NCBI GenBank assembly: GCA_934875675.1
Contig: CAKXIK010000027.1
Location: forward strand, 1 to 37,788
From: an uncultured bacterium
GTDB lineage: Bacteria; Bacillota; Clostridia; Oscillospirales; Acutalibacteraceae
Reading direction: 5' to 3'
Length of the DNA: 37,788 nucleotides
Shown here piece by piece: positions 1-7,871 of the stretch (the first letter of the stretch is position 1; every line of letters begins with the position of its first letter). Both the position numbers and the translations under genes were made by a program. The notes under the pieces were generated by a model. That model was given only the letters and a program-made list of their open reading frames with translations. It was not told the DNA's origin and ran no database searches.

Positions 1-103
1 GGTAACTTTATTCTAACAGATATCCCATTCACTGTGGACATTTTTATGTGTTCAATTTCATTTTACAATTAACCTGCAGAAAATATACTGTATCTTGTCA
101 GAT

Positions 104-153
104 AAAACGCATCATCTTATGGTAAAATACTTAACCACAAGATGATGCGTTTT
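104..153. terminator. Bidirectional rho-independent terminator
   Basis: A perfect 15-bp inverted repeat (104-118 with 139-153) has AAAAC on one side and GTTTTT on the other, so it can terminate on either strand. It lies directly downstream of the minus-strand permease gene and closes that operon. Positions 1-103 hold no gene I can support. Confidence 0.85.
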
Positions 154-168
154 TCTTACAAATTTAGG

Positions 169-1074
169 TTATCCCTTTACAGCACCAATCATGATGCCCT
201 TGACGATATAACGCTGAAAGATCGGGTAAATAATCAGAACAGGTAATACGGTAATCATGGTTACTGTCATGCGGACAGCGTTTGGTGTCAAAGTATTTTT
301 CTTGTTCATAACGGCTGCAACGTTTGGGTTGTTCTTCAACTCGTTTGCAAGTCGCTGTGCCTCGTTGAGATAGTTATAAAGCATATATTGCATTGTCGTC
401 AAATTCTTGTTGTTAAAGGTATAAATGTGATTATCAAACCAGGCATTCCATTGTCCCACGGCTGCGAAAATCGCAATAGTGGCGACAATTGGCATAGACA
501 AAGGCAGAATAATTCTTGTAAAAATAACAATCGGTCCGGCTCCGTCAATTAATGCAGATTCTTCCAGAGAAGCAGGCAGCTGTTCCACATAAGTTTTAAT
601 CAGGATAACGTAATATGCGGAAACCAGGGAAGGAAGAATGTAGACGGCAAAGGTGTTGAGCAATCCGTAAGAACGATATACAAGGTAGGTAGGAATCATG
701 CCGCCGCCAATATACATGGTAATAATCATAAAGCGATACAGAAACTTGCGTGCCGGCATTTTTTCTTTTGTAAACACATATCCTAACCACATGCAGGAAA
801 TTACAGTGCTGAGTGTGCCAATGACCGTACGCATAACAGAAATGAACATGGAATGGAAAAGCCCCTCGAGTGCAAATACCTGCCTGAAATTAGACAATGT
901 AACGCCTAACGGCCAAAAGGTTACTCCTTGTGTTGAGGCGAGTTCAGGGGTGCTTAAAGAGTAACAGGCAACGTACCACAGAGGATAAAGACAAAGGAAG
1001 GTAAACAAAAGGAAAAAGCCATAGTTGAAGATATTGAAGATGACCCGTGAGGGAGTCAGTTTTTGTACTGCCAT
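169..1074 (-). CDS. Carbohydrate ABC transporter permease, LplC/YtcP type
   Basis: This 301-residue inner-membrane protein should form half of the channel of a CUT1-type sugar importer. It has about six hydrophobic segments, beginning with FGFFLLFTFLCLYPLWYVA-like TM1. The cytoplasmic EAA loop (around residues 170-190, ESALIDGAGPIVIFTRIILP) is the docking site for the ATPase. The start at 1074 follows a good AAGGAGGC ribosome site. An out-of-frame ATG five bases upstream is not used. It is the last gene of the minus-strand operon after the solute-binding protein and the LplB-like permease. The family assignment is firm; the transported sugar cannot be read from the sequence. No ATPase gene is nearby, as is usual for this family. 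Confidence 0.93.
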   Translation of the reverse strand: MAVQKLTPSRVIFNIFNYGFFLLFTFLCLYPLWYVACYSLSTPELASTQGVTFWPLGVTLSNFRQVFALEGLFHSMFISVMRTVIGTLSTVISCMWLGYVFTKEKMPARKFLYRFMIITMYIGGGMIPTYLVYRSYGLLNTFAVYILPSLVSAYYVILIKTYVEQLPASLEESALIDGAGPIVIFTRIILPLSMPIVATIAIFAAVGQWNAWFDNHIYTFNNKNLTTMQYMLYNYLNEAQRLANELKNNPNVAAVMNKKNTLTPNAVRMTVTMITVLPVLIIYPIFQRYIVKGIMIGAVKG

Positions 1075-1088
1075 TTCATACTGCCTCC

Positions 1089-2027
1089 TTAAACAATTGA
1101 TGAGCCGCGGATCTTTTTCGCAATCGCATTTGCTCCGAAAAGCATTGCAATGCTGATAACTGATTTTACAATTCCCACTGCAGTTGCGTAGGAATAATCA
1201 GCTAATTGAAGACCCATTCGGTAAACGTAAAGATCAAGAACCTCGATCTTGGGTGCTGTAATCGCATTTTTAAACAGGAAGTATTGTTCATAACCGGTGT
1301 TCAAAATGTTGGAAATATCGAGCAGCAGCAAGACAACATAGGTGGGGAGAATACTTGGAATCGTGATGTGCCATGCGCAACGGAAACGACCGGCACCGTC
1401 AATCATTGCTGCTTCATATTGTTCCTGGTCGATGCCGGAGATTGCGGCAATGTAAATAATGGAAGCCCATCCGAGACCCTTCCACTGTGCAATTGCCGTT
1501 TGAACTCCGTAAACCAGACTGTCGTCTGCCAGAATATTGGTTGCGGCTTCGGGACCGCCTAATTGATGAATGATGACGTTGAGCACACCATCCGTAGAAA
1601 AAAGTGCAAACGCAAGTGAGTATATGATAACCCAGCTAATAAAGTTCGGGAGAGTTGTCATTGTTTGAGCAAATTTGCGGAATCGGGACTTTTGAACTTC
1701 ATTCAGAAGCACGGCAAATGCCATTGGAAACCAGGAAATCAAAAACCAGATTGCAGAAAAGGTAATTGTATTTTTTAAAATCATGGGAATATTGCGATCG
1801 GACAAAATCATCTTAAAATATTTTAATCCGACAAAATCGCAATTAAATAGGCTTTTTCCTGCGCGATAATCAAAAACAGAAAGAATCCAGCCTCCGATGG
1901 GCACATAATTCATCAACAAAATGATAATCATGAACGGCAAGGTCAGCCAAAGCAGACTCCATTGCTTTGTGCTTTTTTTTCTTCGCAGCGGGGTATCTGC
2001 CTGCAGCGCACGCTCTTGCGTTTTCAT
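1089..2027 (-). CDS. Carbohydrate ABC transporter permease, LplB/YteP type
   Basis: This 312-residue permease partners the LplC-like protein 14 bases downstream. TM1 (around residues 27-50) follows a basic N-terminus. The EAA loop reads EAAMIDGAGRFRCAWHITIP near residue 205. I place the start at the ATG at 2027, about 12 bases after AAAGG. A GTG at 2039 is in frame but sits directly on the ribosome site. The family is typical of uptake systems for plant-wall or host oligosaccharides controlled by YesMN two-component systems, and such a system lies divergently here. A strong hairpin separates this gene from the binding-protein gene upstream, so permease transcripts are probably less abundant than those of the binding protein. 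Confidence 0.92.
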   Translation of the reverse strand: MKTQERALQADTPLRRKKSTKQWSLLWLTLPFMIIILLMNYVPIGGWILSVFDYRAGKSLFNCDFVGLKYFKMILSDRNIPMILKNTITFSAIWFLISWFPMAFAVLLNEVQKSRFRKFAQTMTTLPNFISWVIIYSLAFALFSTDGVLNVIIHQLGGPEAATNILADDSLVYGVQTAIAQWKGLGWASIIYIAAISGIDQEQYEAAMIDGAGRFRCAWHITIPSILPTYVVLLLLDISNILNTGYEQYFLFKNAITAPKIEVLDLYVYRMGLQLADYSYATAVGIVKSVISIAMLFGANAIAKKIRGSSIV

Positions 2028-2050
2028 TCTTTTCAGCACCTTTCAAATGC

Positions 2051-2086
2051 AAAAAAGGAGGCGGAGGGAAACCGCCTCCCTTTTTT
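2051..2086 (-). terminator. Intercistronic terminator between binding protein and permeases
   Basis: The arms at 2051-2064 and 2072-2086 pair (GGAGGCGG with CCGCCTCC), with A6 and T6 runs outside and a 7-base loop. It lies inside the operon, after the solute-binding protein and before the permeases. It should therefore act as a leaky terminator or a 3'-end stabiliser that raises binding-protein mRNA over permease mRNA. Confidence 0.8.
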
Positions 2087-2142
2087 CAAAACTTGTTTAA
2101 CCGGTTGCTAAGCGTTAAAGCTTTGCATGAATTTCCGATTTA

Positions 2143-3903
2143 TTACCACTTCAAAGATTCGGTGATCGGCTTGGTGACTTCCTGAGCTTTGGTGTTTGCT
2201 TTCAGGCACCAATCCCAGGCGGTTTCTTCGCCGGCAGCCTTCAAATCAGCAAAGACCTGATCCTGAACGGTCTTGAATTCATCAGCAGTCTTGGCTTGAA
2301 CAAGCTTCGGAATTGCAGCATACATAATGTCATTGCACTGTGTCAGAATGCGCTGAATATCAGTGGGCATAGTTTCTGTGCAGGATTGATTCAACTCGGA
2401 ATAGCAATTTGCCATGCTCACAGTTTTGCCTTCATCAACCAGTTTGGTACTGGCCTGAGCAGGGTAATCGACGTCGTAATATTCACAATAGTCTTTGTAC
2501 AAAGGATTCAGACCGGCTGCACGCATGTCGTCTGTATCGAACAGATTAAGCGGATATCCATCCTTTGCAGCATAGCTTCCCTGCAGGAAACCAAGGTTAA
2601 AGGTATTTTCAATACCGGTCTTGGCCCAGTTGTCACCGCCCGTCGTGCGAAGAGCAAGGGTTTCCTTGGTGGGAGTGGGAACTCCATCGACTACGTTCCA
2701 GTTTTCACCTTCGAATCCGGAATACATCATGCGCTGTGTATCAACGTCGTGGAGCACGTTAATAAAGGAGAGAGCGCCTTCCAGAGCCTTGGATTTTGCG
2801 GAAACAAAGATATAGTTGGAGGGGAAATAACCAACGACCTGATGGTAGTCTGCAAACACAAGGCTTGCCTCGTTCGGAATAGAGATAATGCCAGCCAAAG
2901 TGTTGGGATCCTTTGCACTTTCAGCAGTGTAAAGATCGCCGTTCATCCAGCCCATTTCCGCCGCGTACTGACCTGCTGCTGATTTTGCCTGACGCTGTTC
3001 GGTCGTCATCGTAAAGCTATCAGGATCGAGCAGACCCTTGTTGTAAAGAATGTTGTAGAAATTCATGTCGCTCCAATAACCGGAACGGGAGGTGTCAGTA
3101 TAGCCATTGTAGAGCTTGCCGTCTTCAAAGGCTTCCATGTACAGGTATCCGCCGAATGTCCATTCATTTACCATAGCAGGCTTTGTAAAGCAGCCATTAA
3201 CATACCAGGATTCAAACCCGGAACCGGCAACACCGGTGGCATAAACTTTTTTGCCGTCTGCGGTGGTCGGGTGTTTGGCAACCATTGCTTCCAATGCAGC
3301 AATATAATCTTCCTGCGTTTTAATGTAAGGAGCGCCGATTTCCTTGTACCAATCCCAGCGGGCATTGTAACCGCGCCAGTTCTGTACGCCGCCGTCCTTG
3401 AGCTCAAGACCGACATAATTGCCAAGGAAGTAGAGTGCCTTGTCCTTCCCGCCGTAGAAGGTACTGATAAGCTCATTGCGCTGTTTATAGGCTTCTCCGT
3501 CGATGTTGGTGTAGGTGCTCAAATACGGCTTAAGATCCAGCGCAAGACCGGCATCAATAATATCGGTCAACTTTTGGGGATAGAAGGAAAAAGTAACATC
3601 CGGCAGGTCGTTTCCGGCCAGAAGCATGTTAAATTTATCCTGATCATAAAAGAGATAGTCAATTTCTACATTTGCACGCTTGCAAACTTCCTTAAAGGTG
3701 TCGGTTTCATACCATTTGCAGGGGGCGGTTTGCAGCTCAGCGGTGCTGCCTACGGTAATTTTAACGGGATCACCCGCGGGAACGGCAGCCATTGACTCTG
3801 TGCTTGGAACCGATGTGGTTCCGCCGGATTTTTGGCAGCCAACCATCAGGGAAAGAGCCATAAGTACTGCCAGTGCCAAGGAAATTAGTCTCTTCGCTTT
3901 CAA
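2143..3903 (-). CDS. Extracellular solute-binding lipoprotein (LipO/YtcQ-like, CUT1 family)
   Basis: This 586-residue lipoprotein captures the sugar outside the membrane and delivers it to the two permeases. The start is a TTG at 3903, seven to eight bases after AGGGAGG; an ATG 36 bases upstream has no ribosome site. The product begins KAKRLISLALAVLMALS and has a lipobox ending in Cys23 (LMVGC), followed by a Ser/Gly/Thr-rich linker. The length near 590 residues and the Trp/Tyr-rich mature domain fit the large binding proteins (SBP family 1) that occur with LplB/LplC permeases. It is the first gene of the minus-strand operon, divergent from the two-component system that probably controls it. 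The substrate is unknown. Confidence 0.92.
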   Translation of the reverse strand: MKAKRLISLALAVLMALSLMVGCQKSGGTTSVPSTESMAAVPAGDPVKITVGSTAELQTAPCKWYETDTFKEVCKRANVEIDYLFYDQDKFNMLLAGNDLPDVTFSFYPQKLTDIIDAGLALDLKPYLSTYTNIDGEAYKQRNELISTFYGGKDKALYFLGNYVGLELKDGGVQNWRGYNARWDWYKEIGAPYIKTQEDYIAALEAMVAKHPTTADGKKVYATGVAGSGFESWYVNGCFTKPAMVNEWTFGGYLYMEAFEDGKLYNGYTDTSRSGYWSDMNFYNILYNKGLLDPDSFTMTTEQRQAKSAAGQYAAEMGWMNGDLYTAESAKDPNTLAGIISIPNEASLVFADYHQVVGYFPSNYIFVSAKSKALEGALSFINVLHDVDTQRMMYSGFEGENWNVVDGVPTPTKETLALRTTGGDNWAKTGIENTFNLGFLQGSYAAKDGYPLNLFDTDDMRAAGLNPLYKDYCEYYDVDYPAQASTKLVDEGKTVSMANCYSELNQSCTETMPTDIQRILTQCNDIMYAAIPKLVQAKTADEFKTVQDQVFADLKAAGEETAWDWCLKANTKAQEVTKPITESLKW

Positions 3904-4343
3904 AATAATTCCTCCCTTTGATTTATCACTAAATTTCATATCGGTTAGAGATGCTCACAGCAGCCAAAGAAACAAGGTCACTGAGCGCGGACTTTCCAAT
4001 CTGAAAATAGTATTGTGATAATGTATAAAATTGTTTAAAAAATAACCTGCTAATAGTATATTACGACATTAGTCATTTTTCAATGAAGGATAAATCTCAA
4101 TTGTTTATAAAATATGTAATAGAATTGTTCAATTTTTTGGCTTGAAAAACAAATTTTGTCCGATATTGAAATATTATTTCGTTGAATTCTTCAGTTTTAT
4201 TATTGAATTGTTCAAATTTGGTGTAATTATCCATATTGCAAATGCTTTTTATGCTATTTTCGGCATGATTGACATAAAAACGGATTCCGATTATAATAAA
4301 AACATAACATTCCCCATTTTAATTATGAGGGAGGAAACATAAG
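3904..4343. promoter_or_regulatory. Divergent control region between sugar operon and two-component system
   Basis: This 440-base AT-rich gap has no credible gene. It holds one clear promoter facing the regulator gene and four copies of AATTGTTYA (starting at 4029, 4099, 4123 and 4206, all on the plus strand). The copies could be binding sites for the AraC-type output domain of the adjacent response regulator. I could not find a convincing minus-strand promoter for the binding-protein gene, which would fit an activator-dependent promoter. Confidence 0.5.
4269..4297 (+). promoter_or_regulatory. Sigma-A promoter of the response regulator gene
   Basis: TTGACA (4269-4274), a 17-base spacer and TATAAT (4292-4297) form a full consensus promoter. 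It lies 46 bases before the TTG start of the regulator gene. Confidence 0.85.
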
Positions 4344-5852
4344 TTGTATACCGTAATGATCGTAGAGGACGAATTACTGGTTCGAATGGGGCTTAATACG
4401 TCGATTCCATGGGAATCGCTCGAAATGCAGGTGATTGCTGCGGAAAGCAACGGCACCAGTGCATGGGAGTCTTTTCGCGCAAAAAAACCGGATATCGTCC
4501 TAACAGATCTTCGTATGCCAGGGATGAATGGTACAGAATTGATTCGAAAAATACGGGAAAGCGGATTTTCCTGTGAAATCATTGTCATTACTTGTCTGGA
4601 AGAATTCGAAATTTTATATCAATTAATGCAGATGCGCATTACCGGGTATTTGCTGAAAGCAACCATGTCCCAGGAGGATATTCTGAATCTTCTCCAGCAG
4701 GCAAAGAAGAATCTTGCGGAGCAACGGAATTTGCATATGGAGCCCGGCACCTCCTCAGCAAAGGAAGAACTTCTAAAAAGCTTTTTGTTTGACCATCGCG
4801 ATCTGGCTCGTTATCAAGCCGAATGTGCACAAAAAGCGGAACCGTGTGCCGATGTTCGAACAATCTTAATGGTGCGCATGGACGTGAGTTCTCCCAAACC
4901 GATTTTATTGCCCACGATTCAAAAAATGGTTTTGGATCGAATTTCTACGTTTGGAGTTTGTGTAAGCTTTTTGAATGAGAATCAGTTGATTTATGCCATG
5001 ATGGATGGATTTAATATGGAATGCTCGGAGCTAAGCGCCTCATTATTGGAATTGGCCCGATACAGTTCTGATATTTTGGGACAAAAACCGCGTATGGTAC
5101 TGTTTCCCGTTAATCCGCAGGGAGAAAATCTAAACGCTTTTTGGCAGTTGGGGCAAGAAATATTAGATGAACCGTTTTTTTATCCGGATTCTCTTACAAC
5201 TTTAAATGTGGACACTCCTTGCGTACCTAAAAAGCTGTTGAAAGGGATTGATGTGTTTCAGGAACAAATGAAATTAATTCCATGGAAATCTCCCAAACAT
5301 AAAGAACAGTTTTTTGTCCGGCTGCAGGATTTGCGAAGTTCATTGCAAAATAAAGACGCGTTTATTCAGGTGGCGACAGAACTGGCAGATTTATACCGAT
5401 TTTCCTTTTTCGGAGAGCATCTCTCTGTGCCAACCGACATTCAAAATCATTTGGCAGAAGCACAATCTGCACAAGCGGTGCTTGAGTTGCTTTCTGAGCA
5501 ACTGCTTCCCACACAGATGAACAGTCATTGTGTCTATGAAAAAAAGATGTTTGAGACTATGCACTACATATGGGAACACACAGAAGAATCAATTAATTTG
5601 AGCAGCTTGGCAGACATGGTGGCGCTGAGTCCGAATTATTATGCGACGCTTTTTAAGCAAACAGCAGGCTGCAGCTTTTCTGAATATATAGGAAATGTGC
5701 GGATAGAAAAAGCCTGTAAACTCTTGTGCAGCACAGATCTTCCGATCAAAACAATCGCTACCTTGTGTGGCTATTCCGATATGACATATTTTATTCGATT
5801 TTTTAAACAAAAGATCGGTATGCCGCCGCACCGGTGGAGAAGAGAAGGATAA
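4344..5852 (+). CDS. Response regulator with AraC-type DNA-binding domain (YesN-like)
   Basis: This 502-residue cytoplasmic regulator has a receiver domain at residues 1-120: the acidic pair Glu8/Asp9, phospho-acceptor Asp55 in LTDLRMPG, Thr83 and Lys105. A long middle linker region follows. The C-terminal double helix-turn-helix (about 402-500) carries the AraC signature GYSDMTYFIRFFKQKIGMPP. The start is TTG at 4344 after GAGGGAGG. It should be phosphorylated by the kinase encoded 45 bases downstream and activate the divergent sugar uptake operon. That is the known arrangement for YesMN systems; the inducing sugar is not known. Confidence 0.95.
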   Translation: MYTVMIVEDELLVRMGLNTSIPWESLEMQVIAAESNGTSAWESFRAKKPDIVLTDLRMPGMNGTELIRKIRESGFSCEIIVITCLEEFEILYQLMQMRITGYLLKATMSQEDILNLLQQAKKNLAEQRNLHMEPGTSSAKEELLKSFLFDHRDLARYQAECAQKAEPCADVRTILMVRMDVSSPKPILLPTIQKMVLDRISTFGVCVSFLNENQLIYAMMDGFNMECSELSASLLELARYSSDILGQKPRMVLFPVNPQGENLNAFWQLGQEILDEPFFYPDSLTTLNVDTPCVPKKLLKGIDVFQEQMKLIPWKSPKHKEQFFVRLQDLRSSLQNKDAFIQVATELADLYRFSFFGEHLSVPTDIQNHLAEAQSAQAVLELLSEQLLPTQMNSHCVYEKKMFETMHYIWEHTEESINLSSLADMVALSPNYYATLFKQTAGCSFSEYIGNVRIEKACKLLCSTDLPIKTIATLCGYSDMTYFIRFFKQKIGMPPHRWRREG

Positions 5853-5897
5853 AATCGTTCAAAGTTTGTGGTTCGGCGGAAAGGCGTAATTGTAACA

Positions 5898-7763
5898 ATG
5901 AAACGAGAAAGAATCAGAATGTTTAAAACGCTCAAATCACGTCTCATCGTGGTTTCACTGTTGTTTTTAATTGTGGGCATCCTTTTGCCGGTTGTCATTA
6001 CATCGAACATATTTTTAAAGCAGATTCAATCAGCAAATGAAGATTCAACAGTGCTCAATTTTTCCCGTACAGCATCGCGGATTAACGAAATGCTTGCCGC
6101 TGCGTCGGTCTCTGCGTTCCGGGTACAAAATGAGCAGGAAGTTAATGATTATTTGATTAAAGGATATTTGGAAGAAGATCCTTCAAAAAAGATCATGAAT
6201 CGGATTGATTTTTATAAGGTGATCGAAGAGGGATTACAAATTAACGATGATCTTAATGCAATTCTTTTTTTTCGAAATGATAATACCATGTGCGGAGTTT
6301 CCAGTACGTGGCATTTTTTTGAAGATGGGAATACCTCTATTGCCGCAAAAATGAATCAGGTTTGCCATACGGCACAAAATACGAACAAAAATGCAAATAA
6401 AAATGCAGTTGAATGGCTTGGCGCGTTCCCCAAAACAGATTTTACGCAGGCACATCTCTCAGGACAGCTTTCTTCCGATGATCTGCTGGTCTGTGGGGTA
6501 CGAAGACTGATCAATGTGTCACAGCCCGCAGGCCGTGATGCGATTACGATGCTTGTTTCGGTGAAGGAAACCTCCTTGCAAAAATGTTTTGAGCTGATTG
6601 CGGATGCAGATAGCTCGGTGTGCCTGCTCGATGAAACCGGTACCCAAATTTCCGGTACGGATTTTTCCCTCTTCGGGAAAATACCGGATTATTATGAAAT
6701 GATCGATGAGGATTCACAATATGGCAGCAAAATTTTTACCTCTGATGACAAAACAGAATACCAAGTTGTTTATTACCGACTTGGATACCCGAATTGGATG
6801 CTTGCCAAAATTATGCCAACCAGCGTACAACATCGAAGTACCAACACGTTGATTGCCACCGCCGTTGCAATCGGGTGTGCCCTTTTGGCAATTACGACGG
6901 TATTATATACGATTTGGGCAATCCGATTTACCGAACCCGTGAATCAGGTGACAACCGCTTTACTGCGGGTTAAGGAAGGCGATCTTGAAGTTCAAATTGC
7001 AGAGTCCGCACATACGAAGGAAATTCTGACCATGCAGCAGCAATTCAACCAGATGATTCGATCCATTAATGAACTGTTGGCTCAAAAAGAGAAAAATGAG
7101 CAGGAAACGCTTTTGCTTGAAATGCGAAATCTTCAGGCCCAGATTGATCCCCACTTTATCTATAATTCCATTGCGTCAATTCGCTGGATGGCGATTTTTG
7201 TCGGCGCAAACAAAGTATCCGATATGCTGGTTGTGTTGAGTAATCTGCTGCGTCCAATTTTCAACGATTGGACACTGGTTTGGAGTCTTGATGAAGAACT
7301 GCAGTTTACAAATAATTACATCAAACTGGTACGGATGAGATACGGAGATTCAATTAATATTCAAATTCACAAGGACCTGTTGCCATCGGATTTGGGAACG
7401 TTCCAGATTCCAAGGTTTACGCTGCAGCCTTTGCTTGAAAATAGCTGCGAGCACGGAATGCGTCCCGAACAACCGCTGAATATCACCGTTTATCTGACCT
7501 GTGATGTGGATGTGCTGACAATTCGTGTGATTGATGATGGCGTGGGAATGAACCGTGATACAATGGAATGGCTGAATGCACGTTTTGCAGATCCCGTTTC
7601 GGAGCCACTTCCCAAGATGCATAAAAGCGTCATTCATTCCAATGGGATCGGCATGATTAATATTAACCGACGACTCAAATTGCAGTATGGGGAATCATAC
7701 GGGTTATGGATTTCGGCTCCGGAGAGCGGGGGAACCTGTGTAGAGGTACGGCTTCATATCTAA
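5898..7763 (+). CDS. Sensor histidine kinase, YesM type
   Basis: This kinase has about 621 residues. TM1 lies near residues 13-32, a large extracellular sensor region (about 35-310) follows, and TM2 lies near 315-335. Then come a HAMP segment, a His_kinase (PF06580) domain with QIDPHFIYNSI (phospho-acceptor His419) and an HATPase_c domain with LLENSCEHG (N box), DDGVGMN (G1) and SNGIGMININRRL (G2). The start is the ATG at 5898 after GGAAAGG. An in-frame GTG at 5868 lacks a ribosome site at normal distance. It is cotranscribed with the regulator. In the known family, an extracellular signal, sometimes through the sugar-loaded binding protein, controls phosphotransfer. Confidence 0.94.
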   Translation: MKRERIRMFKTLKSRLIVVSLLFLIVGILLPVVITSNIFLKQIQSANEDSTVLNFSRTASRINEMLAAASVSAFRVQNEQEVNDYLIKGYLEEDPSKKIMNRIDFYKVIEEGLQINDDLNAILFFRNDNTMCGVSSTWHFFEDGNTSIAAKMNQVCHTAQNTNKNANKNAVEWLGAFPKTDFTQAHLSGQLSSDDLLVCGVRRLINVSQPAGRDAITMLVSVKETSLQKCFELIADADSSVCLLDETGTQISGTDFSLFGKIPDYYEMIDEDSQYGSKIFTSDDKTEYQVVYYRLGYPNWMLAKIMPTSVQHRSTNTLIATAVAIGCALLAITTVLYTIWAIRFTEPVNQVTTALLRVKEGDLEVQIAESAHTKEILTMQQQFNQMIRSINELLAQKEKNEQETLLLEMRNLQAQIDPHFIYNSIASIRWMAIFVGANKVSDMLVVLSNLLRPIFNDWTLVWSLDEELQFTNNYIKLVRMRYGDSINIQIHKDLLPSDLGTFQIPRFTLQPLLENSCEHGMRPEQPLNITVYLTCDVDVLTIRVIDDGVGMNRDTMEWLNARFADPVSEPLPKMHKSVIHSNGIGMININRRLKLQYGESYGLWISAPESGGTCVEVRLHI

Positions 7764-7797
7764 TCAATGATATAACAAGACCGGCGGCTTAACGGAT

Positions 7798-7842
7798 AAA
7801 AAAATACGGTGGGGATGACCAACATCCTCACCGTATTTTTTT
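7798..7842. terminator. Bidirectional terminator between kinase and ppdK
   Basis: The arms at 7798-7817 and 7823-7842 pair across a 5-base loop with one mismatch. The stem is bounded by A7 and T7, so it serves the converging kinase and ppdK transcripts. Confidence 0.9.
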
Positions 7843-7871
7843 AGGTTAATTCAAAGTTTTGCGAAGCAAAA

